From positions 1 to 38,755 of the forward strand of contig NZ_JAAXLT010000174.1 in the NCBI RefSeq assembly GCF_013285555.1: DNA of 38,755 bases, given 5' to 3'. This DNA comes from Candidatus Cyanaurora vandensis. GTDB taxonomy: Bacteria; Cyanobacteriota; Cyanobacteriia; Gloeobacterales; Anthocerotibacteraceae. The position numbers and the translations under genes are program-made. Of the stretch, positions 1 through 8,307 are shown in pieces. The notes under the pieces were generated by a model. It did no database searches and had not been told where the DNA came from. It saw nothing but the letters and a program-made list of their open reading frames with translations. Each line of letters starts with the position of its first letter. Positions within the stretch are counted from its first letter, which is position 1.

Positions 1-87
1 ACTCGCCACCGCTCTCTGGAAGAGTATTTCCTGGACCTCATCGGTGAACCCGACCGCGCTGAATCGGGTCTGTCCTGGATGCGCTAG
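1..87 (+). CDS. C-terminal end of a gene cut by the window edge, possibly ABC transporter ATPase
   Basis: Frame 1 is open from the first base and ends at a TAG at 85-87, giving 28 residues. The tail contains SLEEYFLDLIGE, which resembles the C-terminal end of ABC-type ATP-binding proteins, where a 'SLEEYFL' segment often follows the nucleotide-binding domain. The catalytic part lies outside the window, so the assignment is a guess from a short tail. The gene ends 12 bases before the left inverted repeat of the insertion sequence that follows. Confidence 0.4.
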   Translation, partial: TRHRSLEEYFLDLIGEPDRAESGLSWMR

Positions 88-99
88 GAACTAGCCCAG

Positions 100-1266
100 G
101 GGAGCATCTCACTTTTGCAAGGGGTGGGGTAAAAAATGGATGAGATTAATGGAGCCGTGTCTGAGAACCGCGATGCCCCTGTCTTCAGAAGAAATGCAAG
201 AAGTCCAAGCCCACATGAAAAAAGTGGCTGCCATCCTTCACCGCAATACTCCCGCTGAGCAATTGAAGTCCCTAGAAGGTATCGAGCAATCCATCCGCCA
301 GCATGTGCAGACCCATGTCAGTCCAGAATTGGCCGTTTTTTTATTGCAGAAACAACAGGCACAACGCAAGGGCGCACCCGACAGCTGCAAAGTTATTTAG
401 GTCAGCTCCCAATCACCGAACATCAAGCAGAATCCTTAGACTTACCCGCTCATACTCGTTTGAGTCCTGGATTGCAAAAATGTTGCTTACTGGTTAGCGC
501 GAATAACTCCTACGAAAGAACAGAAGAAGATATCCAGGCACCGACGGGAGTACTTGTCTCCCGCAGTACGCAACAACGGCTAGTCCATCGTCAAGAGTTT
601 AAGAGCGTGAGTGTTGATAAATCTGTTAGCGAATTGAGCTTAGACGGTGGTAACATTCGTTTGCGAAGTAATTAAAAGCAAAGTCGGTATGGCGTAACTA
701 TAAAGCAGTAAGACTGCATGAACAAGGTACAGCGGCGTACTTCCAGGAAAATGATAAGTTGGTTGAATGGGTAAATAAACAACCATTAGGGAATCGAGTG
801 ACCTGTCTAGGAGACGGGCATGATGGGGTTTGGAACTTAATAAGTCAAATGGGTAAGCCAGAGCAGCGACGAGAGATACTCGATGGGTATCATTTGGTAG
901 AAAACCTGTATAAAGTTCCAGAAACTGCTGTGCGAATCAAGGAGCTAAAAGTGCTATTGTGGCAAGGAAAAACAAATGCAGTGATAAAGCGGCTACAGGA
1001 GTGGAAGAGTTTAGAAGCGCGGAACTTTTGTAACTATTTAAGAAAGCATAAAGACCGGATTGTAAAATATGGGAAATTACAAAGGGAAAGCGTAAGCTCG
1101 ATTGGTTCTGGAGCAGTAGAGTCGGCAGTCAAGCAGATTGACCGTCGGGTACAAATTTCTGGAGCACGCTGGAATGCAGAAAACATACCCAAAGTGCTCA
1201 CCCATCGCTGCGCTTATCTTAATGGACAGCTTTATGCATAAAAGCCAGCAAAAGTGAGATGCTCCC
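100..1266 (+). mobile_element. Degenerate ISKra4-family insertion sequence with intact terminal inverted repeats
   Basis: The element is bounded by perfect 19-bp inverted repeats: GGGAGCATCTCACTTTTGC at 100-118 and its reverse complement at 1248-1266. Between them lies one transposase reading broken over three frames. The size, about 1.17 kb, is at the short end for the family, which suggests small deletions. I see no convincing target-site duplication; both flanks contain ctagc, but it is not placed symmetrically. The right end supplies the stop codon of the small minus-strand ORF that follows, so the insertion may have trimmed that gene. Confidence 0.8.
140..1241 (+). pseudogene. ISKra4-family transposase, frameshifted
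   Basis: The N-terminal part (140 to about 370) reads SSEEMQEVQAHMKKVAAIL and onward in one frame. The middle (about 372-675) continues in a second frame with QLQSYLGQLPITEHQAESL and then SELSLDGGNIRLR. The C-terminal part (about 690-1241) continues in a third frame with LGDGHDGVWNL, REILDGYHLVENL, IGSGAVESAVKQIDRR and VLTHRCAYLNG, which are the characteristic ISKra4 segments including the late glutamate of the DDE-type core. At least two frameshifts and an in-frame stop near 673 make a working protein very unlikely. The family call rests on recalled motifs. Confidence 0.85.
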
Positions 1267-1535
1267 TAGCTTCGGGATGAATGAGCTTGATGGAATAAGG
1301 ATAAGAGCAAAATCGTTGCGATGGACTCCGATGGTGATGGGTTAATCAAAACCTTGCGGTCATACTGGCGATCCGCCGCCCCCTTCTCCATTTGAGCGAT
1401 GTACGCTTCTTTGTCTATAACCTGAGAGTATTTAGCAAGACTTGTTCTTAGGTGGGCACTTTGGTAAAACATATACGCGGTCAAGGCCGCAAGCGCGGCC
1501 TTGACCAATGCTAGCAAGAGTTCAAGAGTGTTCAT
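1266..1535 (-). CDS. Small hypothetical protein with N-terminal membrane segment
   Basis: An 89-residue ORF starting MNTLELLLALVKAALAALTA, where residues about 4-24 form a plausible membrane helix or signal anchor. A charged stretch (KYSQVIDKEAYIAQMEKGAADRQ) follows. I recognise no family. The stop codon falls on the last base of the insertion sequence's right inverted repeat, so the present C-terminus may be an artefact of the insertion and the original protein may have been longer. No clear neighbour context helps; it may not be expressed. Confidence 0.35.
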   Translation of the reverse strand: MNTLELLLALVKAALAALTAYMFYQSAHLRTSLAKYSQVIDKEAYIAQMEKGAADRQYDRKVLINPSPSESIATILLLSLFHQAHSSRS

Positions 1536-1966
1536 TAGTTTTCTTCAGGATTTAGCTGTGAGTGATTGTATATCTAGAAGGGCGTGTAGGCAATAGCTGC
1601 AAGTATTTATACGAGGCCGAAATGATAGGGAGATGTTAGGTGTATTCATGTGAGCATTCTATATGTTTGTGGTAAACATATATGCCGAATAAGTACGGAT
1701 TGATTAAAGTTAGAACTACCGTGACCATATCTTTATCCACTCTTCACCCCTCTATGACTGAACGCAAGCAACTCCCGCCCATACCTCTAAACAATCCTGA
1801 TTTAATCAATTTGGAGCCGAGGCCAGTGAAAAGAACGTTTAGCACAATCCTTCGGTTAATAGTATTGCATCCGACTCAACAACCCAAGCCGCCGTATTGA
1901 CGACCTGGGTAGACGAGTTAACAACCTAGTTATTCACAACGACCCAGATAGCTGAGGCGACCGGGA
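1536..1966. other. Intergenic region with a 9-bp hairpin
   Basis: No convincing gene is seen here. The only structure is a perfect 9-bp inverted repeat, TATATGTTT at 1660-1668 and AAACATATA at 1674-1682, separated by 5 bases. It could be an operator or a weak hairpin and lacks a T-tract. A possible reading frame at 1682-1900 has no ribosome site and protein-like composition is poor. The end of the region is the 3' flank of chlH. Confidence 0.4.
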
Positions 1967-4900
1967 CTAATCTATGCCTTCAATCTTGTCTTCTAGGTCT
2001 TGATAGAGCTCTTGAAGGCGTTCGATTTGGTCGGGGGTGGATTGCCAGTAGCCGCGTCCATTGGCTTCGAGGAGGGTGCCGACCATTTTGCGGTAGGCGT
2101 TGGGGTTGAGGGCTGCCATCCGTTCAGCCATCGCGGGGTCGTTCATGAAGGTCTCGGCGGTCTCGTCGTAGACCCAATCATCCACGGCATGAGCGGTAGC
2201 ACTGAAGCCATAGGTGTTGGTCAAACGGTACTGGACCTCACGGACCCCCTCGAACCCGTTTCTGAGCATTCCCTCGTACCACTTGGGATTGAGGAGTTTG
2301 GTACGCGATTCGAGGCGGATGTTTTCTTCGAGGGTACGGACCTTAGCCTGGGCGGTGGTGGTGTCAGCTAAGTAAACCTGGGTCTTTTTGCCACGCATTT
2401 TCTCGACAATCCCGGCAACGGAACCGAGGGTCTCAAAGTAGTTGTTGACATCGCTCAGACCGACTTCGGCAGAGTCGAGGTTCTGAAAGGCACTGTCTAC
2501 GGTTTTGAGGGCGGCTTCGTGGACGGAGCGCATCTGTTTGTTGTCGAGGTCACTGCCGTAGGCGAAGGACTTGCGGGTGAGGTACATGTCGTGGAGTTGT
2601 TCCTCGCTCTCCCAGGCTCCGTTCTCCACCGCAAAGTTGACGTTGGCCCCGTAGGAACCAGCGGCGTTGGAGAAGATGCGGGTGGCGGCTTGCTCGATGG
2701 TCACGCCCAACTCGTCAGCTTGGGCCAAGGCGTGTTTGCGGACAAAGTTCATTTCTTGGGGTTCATCAAGGGCAGCGGCAAGTTTCACCGCCCGATCCAA
2801 CAGGTCCATCTGGTTCGGGAAGAGGTCGCGGAAAATCCCGGAGGCACTCACGACCACATCAATCCGGGGACGACCCAACTGAGCCAAGGGGATGATCTCT
2901 AGGCGGTTAATGCGGCCCAAGGCATCGGGGCGGGGTTCGACGCCGACGAGAACAAGGACCTGAGCCAAGGCTTCACCGTAGGTCTTGATGTTGTCGGTGC
3001 CCCAGAGGACGCAGGCAATCGTCTCGGGCCATTGGTCTTGGTTGTCCGCCCGGTAACGAATCAACATCTGGTCCACAATCCCCTGGGCGGCTTGGAGCGC
3101 GGGGCGGGTGGGGATGGATTGAGGATCGAGGGCAAAGGTGTTGCGGCCTGTGGGCAGGACGCTTGGGTTACGGACGGTATCGCCACCGGGACCAGGGAGG
3201 AGGTACTCGCCATCCAGACCTTTAACTAAGGCTCCGAGTTCGTTATCGGCAATAATGTCGCCCAGGACTTCTTCAAGAAACTGGAAGAGGGGACGGGCAG
3301 ATTTTGCATCGAGGTGAAAATCGGCGGCTTTGAAGGGGACCAGCCAGGGTTCTCCGGCGAGGTGCAGAAAATTTAATAGAGAAACCTTAGCGACCCGGCC
3401 CTGGTTATCGGCGTGGGCTTGGACCAAGGCTTGAATGGCTTGGTGAACCGTGTCATTGAGGAGCCGCTGCTGGTCCAAGGCCGGGAGGTCGCCCCCTTGG
3501 GCAGCTCGGGTAATCTGGTCCCAGTCCCAGGCTTTAGTTTGGGCCAACAATCGTTGCAGACTGGGTAGCTCTAGCTCCGGGCGGTCGAAACTCGCCACAC
3601 TCGCCAGGGTATCCACGACCTCATGGACCGTGGGCGGTAGACCGATGGTATGGAGGTCACAGGGGACCAGTTTCTCCTCAATCTCCATCAGTTGCTTATA
3701 GAGCAAGCCGACGAAAGTATCCCCGCTGGTCACGAGGTCCGTGGGAATCACCACATCCCGGTCCAGGTTCAGGGCGCGGGTCTGCTCGACGATGGCCTCC
3801 AGAATGCGGAGGGCCTTGTCGGTCTCGCGCAAGTCCCGATAGGCGGCAATGGTGGACTGCAATTCCTTCAGACCTTTATAGAGACCAGCGTTCTGGGCGG
3901 GGGGGGTGAGGTAAGAGATGATCGAGGCGTAGGAGCGGCGTTTGGCAATCGTTCCTTCAGACGGATTGTTGACGGAATAGTAATAGAGGTTGGGCAGGGT
4001 GCCAATCAAGCGGTCGGGGTAGCACTGGGAGGACATGCCAATCTGTTTACCGGGCATGAACTCCAAGGCCCCGTGGGTCCCGAAATGGACGACGGCATCG
4101 GCGTTCCAGATTTTTTCCAAATAGGCGTAGTAGGCCGCAAACCCGTGGTGGGGTGTGCAATTACGGTCAAACAACAAACGCATCGGGTCGCCCTCGTAGC
4201 CAAAGGACGGCTGAACGCCGATGAAGATATTGCCGTAGTGACGACCATAAACTAAAAGATTCTTCCCGTCGTTGTTGAAGGGACCGGGTGCGGGACCCCA
4301 ACTGGCTTCTAGGCTCTCGCTGTAGGGGGTAATCGCTTCGTATTGCTCGACGGTGAGGCGGTGGGCGACCCGGAGTTCCGGGGAACTAATCTGGGCGCGG
4401 ACATCGTTGAGGACTTCTTGTAACAATTCGTCCGGGGTCTCCGGTAGGTCCTGCACGTCATAGCCATTGGTTTGCAGGGTGGTCATGACGTTGTGGATCG
4501 AGGCAAACACGTTTAAGTAAGCCGCCGTGCCGACATTGCCCTTATCCGGCGGGAAGGAAAAGACCGTCAGGGCGATTTTCTTCTGGAGCCGGGGCTTTTT
4601 GCGGAGATTGCACCACTTGAGAGCACGACCGACGACTAACTCAATCCGGTCCTGGAGCGGAATGGCTTTCCCCGTCATCCCGTCGCGGCCCGACAATACA
4701 ATCGGCTCAATCGCGCCGTCGAGTTCCGGGAGGGCGACTTGCAGGGCGACTTGGACGGGGTGTAGTCCCAACTCCGAATCCTGCCATTCATTGGTGGTCT
4801 GAAAAACTAGGGGCAAGGCCACCATGTAGGGGCGGTTGAGTTGGGTCAGGGTGGCAATGGCGGCTTCCGGGTCATTCTGGGCAGGGCCACCAACCAAGGG

Positions 4901-5926
4901 GAAGCCCGTCAGCGACACCACCGTATCCACGAGAACCTGACCCTGAGCCGTATAAAAGAACTTCTCCATCGGCTTAGAACTGTCTAACCCGCCACTGAAA
5001 ACCGGGATCACCCGTGCGCCCTGGGCTTCAAATTCGGAGACCATGGCGACATAGTGGGCATCATCGCCCGTGATGAGGCGAGTACGCTGGAGCACCAAAC
5101 CCACCGTCGGGGTCAAGGGGTCCTTGAGGTCCGCTGGGATATCGTCGCGCTCGTTGTACCAGTGCCAGTAAGCCTTGCTCTCGGTGAACATCTCGGCAGC
5201 TAAGGGGTGCCAGATCCCCATGTCCGCAAACTCCACCGGGGGCTGGTAGGTCACCGCCGGGGGACAATCCTTTACGTAGGTCCGCACCAGCATCAGCAAC
5301 AGGTTCTCGATATTCTCTGGGGACCCGCCCAGCCAATACTGGTAGCTGAGCATGAAATTACGGGCATCTTGGGCCTTGTTGACGGGCAAGTACTTGAGGA
5401 CCTTGGGGAGGGTCTGGACCATCTTGAGCATCCCCTCTTGGAAACTGCCGCCCTTGCGCTGCCCCACCTTCCCCGCCTGCTTCTCTTTACGGTTCTTCAT
5501 GAACTGCCCAATCGCGCCCTTGGACTGCCCGATACTCTCCAAGCTGAAGGAACCCAGTTTCGAGAGGCGCATCACCTGGGGCATGGAGGGAAAAACCACG
5601 GCTGCCTGGAGGTGAGCTAGGTGCGGTTCCACGGCTTCAGCGACCTTCTGAGCTAGGTCTTCAACAAAAATCAAGGAGGCAAAGAAGATATCCGCCTGGG
5701 CGACGAGTTCCTCAAACTGGGCGTAGGCCGTCTTATCGCGCAGTTCCTCTAATAAGAAACCATCTACCTGGACTGCCACCAGGGGATTGGTTTTGTTCAG
5801 GAGGTTAACCCCTGCTGCAACTGCCGCTTGGTACTGGGGCTCTAGCACCACATAGACCAACCGGATGAGTTTCCGTCCGCGTAAAACGGGATAGATATGA
5901 CTGAGGGTGGTGACGTTGGCTAACAT
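1967..5926 (-). CDS. chlH: Magnesium chelatase subunit H
   Basis: This large cobalamin-N-type subunit binds protoporphyrin IX and, with ChlI and ChlD, inserts Mg2+ at the first committed step of chlorophyll synthesis. The 1319-residue length is normal for cyanobacterial ChlH. Recognisable segments include the N-terminal DUF3479-type region (IYPVLRGRKLIRLVY), PPDKGNVGTAAYLNVFAS, YGRHYGNIFIGVQPSFGYEGDP and VVHFGTHGALEFMPGKQ, the conserved core of CobN/ChlH proteins. The start is supported by AGGAG ten bases upstream. It is transcribed away from the hypothetical gene at 6242 across a 315-bp spacer. No chlI, chlD or other tetrapyrrole gene lies nearby. The many long ORFs on the opposite strand here are shadows of its codon bias. 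Confidence 0.97.
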   Translation of the reverse strand: MLANVTTLSHIYPVLRGRKLIRLVYVVLEPQYQAAVAAGVNLLNKTNPLVAVQVDGFLLEELRDKTAYAQFEELVAQADIFFASLIFVEDLAQKVAEAVEPHLAHLQAAVVFPSMPQVMRLSKLGSFSLESIGQSKGAIGQFMKNRKEKQAGKVGQRKGGSFQEGMLKMVQTLPKVLKYLPVNKAQDARNFMLSYQYWLGGSPENIENLLLMLVRTYVKDCPPAVTYQPPVEFADMGIWHPLAAEMFTESKAYWHWYNERDDIPADLKDPLTPTVGLVLQRTRLITGDDAHYVAMVSEFEAQGARVIPVFSGGLDSSKPMEKFFYTAQGQVLVDTVVSLTGFPLVGGPAQNDPEAAIATLTQLNRPYMVALPLVFQTTNEWQDSELGLHPVQVALQVALPELDGAIEPIVLSGRDGMTGKAIPLQDRIELVVGRALKWCNLRKKPRLQKKIALTVFSFPPDKGNVGTAAYLNVFASIHNVMTTLQTNGYDVQDLPETPDELLQEVLNDVRAQISSPELRVAHRLTVEQYEAITPYSESLEASWGPAPGPFNNDGKNLLVYGRHYGNIFIGVQPSFGYEGDPMRLLFDRNCTPHHGFAAYYAYLEKIWNADAVVHFGTHGALEFMPGKQIGMSSQCYPDRLIGTLPNLYYYSVNNPSEGTIAKRRSYASIISYLTPPAQNAGLYKGLKELQSTIAAYRDLRETDKALRILEAIVEQTRALNLDRDVVIPTDLVTSGDTFVGLLYKQLMEIEEKLVPCDLHTIGLPPTVHEVVDTLASVASFDRPELELPSLQRLLAQTKAWDWDQITRAAQGGDLPALDQQRLLNDTVHQAIQALVQAHADNQGRVAKVSLLNFLHLAGEPWLVPFKAADFHLDAKSARPLFQFLEEVLGDIIADNELGALVKGLDGEYLLPGPGGDTVRNPSVLPTGRNTFALDPQSIPTRPALQAAQGIVDQMLIRYRADNQDQWPETIACVLWGTDNIKTYGEALAQVLVLVGVEPRPDALGRINRLEIIPLAQLGRPRIDVVVSASGIFRDLFPNQMDLLDRAVKLAAALDEPQEMNFVRKHALAQADELGVTIEQAATRIFSNAAGSYGANVNFAVENGAWESEEQLHDMYLTRKSFAYGSDLDNKQMRSVHEAALKTVDSAFQNLDSAEVGLSDVNNYFETLGSVAGIVEKMRGKKTQVYLADTTTAQAKVRTLEENIRLESRTKLLNPKWYEGMLRNGFEGVREVQYRLTNTYGFSATAHAVDDWVYDETAETFMNDPAMAERMAALNPNAYRKMVGTLLEANGRGYWQSTPDQIERLQELYQDLEDKIEGID

Positions 5927-6241
5927 GCAGCGGTTGCTCCTGTGATGGACTGGTGGGAATGTGGCTAAAAAAAGAGCGAATTGTGAAGAAATCAGTCTTT
6001 AGATCATGGATTCCCACTGGGAAAAACGCAATAGAAGTCGCTATTCCGGGCTAAAACTTTACATTACTTCACGTTATTAATTATTATTAACAATCAAAAT
6101 ACTTGCCCGTCGTCCTTTACCTCATGTACCCTTCCGCAAGGTCAGCAGTAGAGCACCGCCGTGGGCTAGTTGCAAGTCAACTCAGGGGGAGAAATCCTAA
6201 ACTGAGTTAGGGCATAGTATAAACAAATACTGAGAGGGCTC
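5927..6241. promoter_or_regulatory. Divergent promoter region between chlH and the 6242 gene
   Basis: This AT-rich spacer separates two divergently transcribed genes and must hold both promoters. The stretch around 6060-6105 is very AT-rich (attattattaacaatc). Near the right-hand gene there is a 7-bp inverted repeat (aactcag near 6179, ctgagtt near 6203) and a TATAAA-like hexamer close to 6220. No -35/-10 pair is convincing enough to name a start site. Confidence 0.45.
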
Positions 6242-6742
6242 ATGGCTTTAACTAATGACTTAGAACTAACGTTTCGTAAAGCTTGGCTCCTGCTCTACGC
6301 TCAGGGCGTGGGTGAGGGTTATATCAATGCCTTGCGGCAATTCATCAAGGCTGCGATTGCCGCCTACGAGAGTGGGTATAGTTTGGAAGCTCTCAATTTA
6401 GAACTGTTGGCAGACCAAAAAGTGACCGGGGATGAGACCTTGGACGAGATGCTCCGCCTCACCGAAGAAGAATTACAGATCCGCACCAATTGGCTAAAAC
6501 TCGTTTTCATGACCCTGGACCGCGCCCGTCCCCGCGATCCCGAGGCCCCGCCCCTCACCGATGACGGACTCGATAACCTAGTCAACGGCGTGATTGATAG
6601 TCAACAGCGGGGCTATACCCTAGAGAGCCTCAAGCTAGAAATTGTCCTAGAGACGGGCGGCTCCGACCGGACACCGGGGGAGACCGCAATCCTCAGCCAG
6701 TGGATGCGCTTGGTCTTCTTGACCCTGGAACAAGCTCTATAA
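6242..6742 (+). CDS. Hypothetical protein with internal duplication
   Basis: A 166-residue helical-looking acidic protein. Two halves resemble each other: GYSLEALNLEL followed by NWLKLVFMTLD in the first half, and GYTLESLKLEIVL followed by QWMRLVFLTLE at the end. This suggests an internal duplication of about 75 residues. I do not recognise the family and see no signal peptide or membrane segment. The start is the ATG after a GAGAGG purine stretch. Its stop codon overlaps the stop of the convergent DUF2839 gene by a few bases, with no room for a conventional terminator. Confidence 0.7.
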   Translation: MALTNDLELTFRKAWLLLYAQGVGEGYINALRQFIKAAIAAYESGYSLEALNLELLADQKVTGDETLDEMLRLTEEELQIRTNWLKLVFMTLDRARPRDPEAPPLTDDGLDNLVNGVIDSQQRGYTLESLKLEIVLETGGSDRTPGETAILSQWMRLVFLTLEQAL

Positions 6743-6943
6743 AGGTTGACCCCACCAGCCCTGCCAGTTCCCGAAGCGCACCACCACCCAAATCGCCACC
6801 ACCGACCAAATACAGACCCAGGTGCTGCGGATCACGAGGTCGTAGAGTCCTTTAACTTGCGAACGGGTGAGGCCTAGGAAGACAATTTCCTCCGTCACCG
6901 TGTCATCACGCCCGAGAGCTTTTCTGCGTTGCCTATCACCCAT
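6737..6943 (-). CDS. DUF2839-family small membrane protein
   Basis: A 68-residue protein opening MGDRQRRKALGRDDT, close to the MGEAKRRKA-type start of the cyanobacterial DUF2839 family as I recall it, followed by one hydrophobic segment (about residues 41-56, VCIWSVVAIWVVVRF) and a Trp-rich end. The function of the family is unknown. GGAG seven bases before the ATG supports the start. It lies 15 bases downstream of the HHL1-like gene on the same strand, so the two are probably co-transcribed. Confidence 0.75.
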   Translation of the reverse strand: MGDRQRRKALGRDDTVTEEIVFLGLTRSQVKGLYDLVIRSTWVCIWSVVAIWVVVRFGNWQGWWGQPL

Positions 6944-6958
6944 GAGTATGCTCCGTTG

Positions 6959-7357
6959 CTACTTGCGTTTGAAAAAACTTTTCACCCGGTCCAGCCAAGA
7001 CCGCTTAAAGGGTTTAGCCACGGTCACGGGGTCACGGGGTTTGTCCGTCGCCCGGTAGCCATACTCAAAGTTTGCCTCCTGACCGCGCAACTTGGGGAAC
7101 CGTTTGAGGACATAACTATTTAAAGTTTTCTTGGAATCGTCCACCGCCTCGTCAATGCGCTCAGCCGGGGAGGCAATCGTGCCCGCCGGGAACCATCCCC
7201 CCTTAAGATCGGCCCGGATGAAAAGACTGTAGGTCTGACCGCCCTTCTCCGCGACAAACTGGTCGAGGTCCTGTTTCCCGTAATCATTAGTTTTCTTTTT
7301 AGCCGGCGTTTGGGGCTGGGGGGGCTTGCCGAAACCTTTGAAGTTCTCTTTGCTCAC
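6959..7357 (-). CDS. HHL1-like protein (DUF6523 type)
   Basis: I place the start at the GTG at 7357, giving a 132-residue protein that opens SKENFKGFGKPPQPQ. The ORF stays open upstream to an ATG at 7465, but the extra 36 residues are low-complexity and would cross the ribosome site of the divergent gene. The C-terminal half (YSLFIRADLKGGWFPAG, PKLRGQEANFEYGYR) resembles the cyanobacterial relatives of plant HHL1, a thylakoid protein involved in photosystem II protection under high light. The family link is from memory and moderately sure. The C-terminus is very basic (RVKSFFKRK). The likely operon partner is the DUF2839 gene. Confidence 0.6.
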   Translation of the reverse strand: MSKENFKGFGKPPQPQTPAKKKTNDYGKQDLDQFVAEKGGQTYSLFIRADLKGGWFPAGTIASPAERIDEAVDDSKKTLNSYVLKRFPKLRGQEANFEYGYRATDKPRDPVTVAKPFKRSWLDRVKSFFKRK

Positions 7358-7457
7358 GGGCGTACTCGGTGAAGTATTTTTATTATCTTCCCTCAGACAG
7401 AATCCGGGGACCGGGGTCGGGGGAGAGGATAAAAACAACAATGCACAAGGAGCCCTG

Positions 7458-7982
7458 ATGGTCATGTCCTCACCCCTAGCCGGGAGTACGATTGCTGGGT
7501 TATTTCAAGATGTGGCCCAGGCCCAAGCCGCCGTGATGGCCCTTCAAGACCTCGGGATTGCCCCGGATCAGATCAGCATCGCCCTTGGAGACCGGACCGA
7601 GCAGAGTGACCTGATGGATGAGACCGGGAGCGAACCGTTGGTGCGCCAAGGATTGACCAATGGCGGTTTGGGCGCGGGCTGGATTGAAGGACTGGCAAGA
7701 CTCTTGGGCGGCGAACGGGCTTTGGCGGGGTATCTCTTCAGTACGCTGGTGGGTAAAGGTATCCCCGAACGGCAGGCCCGCCATTTCGAGACCGGGTTTC
7801 TTGCGGGTGAAGTCGTCGTGGCGGTGATGAGCGGGACCCACCCGGCCCAAATCCTCGATATTCTGGAACGGCACGGCGCGGACACGGGGCGACAACTGAA
7901 TTACAACGAGGACACCCCCGTAGTAGCAACCCAAGCCCTCTCCCCAGAACCCCTCAAGGAGAACAACAATCGTTTCCCTTAG
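7458..7982 (+). CDS. YflT/general-stress-protein-17M-like protein
   Basis: The ATG at 7458 is preceded by AAGGAG with 5-base spacing, which decides this start over the longer upstream reading. The 174-residue product begins with a ferredoxin-like segment (IAGLFQDVAQAQAAVMALQDLGIAPDQIS), typical of the heat-induced stress protein YflT domain, which often appears in proteins sensing or buffering stress. A Gly-rich central part follows, and near the end the second half-domain (EVVVAVMSGTHPAQILDILERHGA). The tail after about residue 150 looks disordered. It is divergent from the HHL1-like gene with about 100 bp between them. The biochemical role is unknown. Confidence 0.7.
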   Translation: MVMSSPLAGSTIAGLFQDVAQAQAAVMALQDLGIAPDQISIALGDRTEQSDLMDETGSEPLVRQGLTNGGLGAGWIEGLARLLGGERALAGYLFSTLVGKGIPERQARHFETGFLAGEVVVAVMSGTHPAQILDILERHGADTGRQLNYNEDTPVVATQALSPEPLKENNNRFP

Positions 7983-8032
7983 GCCCCTCCGCCCCACGCG
8001 TGGGGGACCAAGGCAGAAGAGATCCCCCTAAA

Positions 8033-8051
8033 TCCCCCTTAAAAAGGGGGA
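8033..8051. repeat. Short palindromic repeat (CCCCCTT hairpin)
   Basis: TCCCCCTT pairs with AAGGGGGA around a three-base loop. The upstream context GATCCCCCTAAATCC matches a short repeat I associate with many cyanobacterial genomes. A terminator role for the gene ending at 7982 is possible but there is no T-tract. Confidence 0.5.
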
Positions 8052-8204
8052 CAAGACAGATAAGAGTCGGCTAGAGGGCGGGATGCAACCAATAATTCGA
8101 CTATTTAAAGAGCAATCGAACCGAATAAATTCCCCTCCCGCCCTCGTGAAGAGCTTTAGTTGCACGTGGGAGCTGTGCGCGGCCTCCATGGGTCGGCGGG
8201 AGCG

Positions 8205-8235
8205 CGAGGACAGGAACCTTAGGTTCTTGTCCTCG
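8205..8235. repeat. 15-bp near-perfect inverted repeat
   Basis: CGAGGACAGGAACCT (8205-8219) faces AGGTTCTTGTCCTCG (8221-8235), one base apart, with a single mismatch that would be a G-U pair in RNA. It would form a very stable hairpin in either strand. No T-tract follows, so it is not a standard terminator. It lies downstream of the broken ligase gene on the minus strand. Confidence 0.6.
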
Positions 8236-8307
8236 TAGGCTGTTGCAAGCAGAGCCAACCACTAAATCCACCGCGCAAAACTTCCACCGCCAATAGGGAA
8301 TACGAGT

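Larger units (their letters stand above)
7983..8307. other. Non-coding stretch rich in inverted repeats
   Basis: No gene is supported here. It holds a 14-bp palindrome CCCCACGCGTGGGG (7992-8005), a hairpin CCCCCTT/AAGGGGG (8034-8050), a 10-bp inverted pair GAGGGCGGGA/TCCCGCCCTC (8074-8083, 8136-8145), and a near-perfect 15-bp palindrome centred on 8220. The second motif, with flanking GATCCCCCTAAAT, looks like a dispersed repeat common in cyanobacteria. The region could be a repeat graveyard, a structured RNA, or the 3' end of the decayed operon to its right. Confidence 0.5.

Noticed and set aside
1660-1682. 9-bp hairpin as a terminator
   Set aside because: The stem is A/T-only and no T-tract follows; kept only as a noted inverted repeat.
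1682-1900. 72-residue ORF upstream of the chlH 3' flank
   Set aside because: No ribosome site, no recognisable composition, and it starts inside a hairpin.
3650-4255. 201-residue ORF on the plus strand inside chlH
   Set aside because: It is antisense to a perfectly conserved part of chlH, has no ribosome site and resembles no protein family; it arises from codon bias.
7326-7457. Longer N-terminus for the YflT-like protein
   Set aside because: The strong AAGGAG directly upstream of 7458 and overlap with the divergent HHL1-like gene favour the shorter form.
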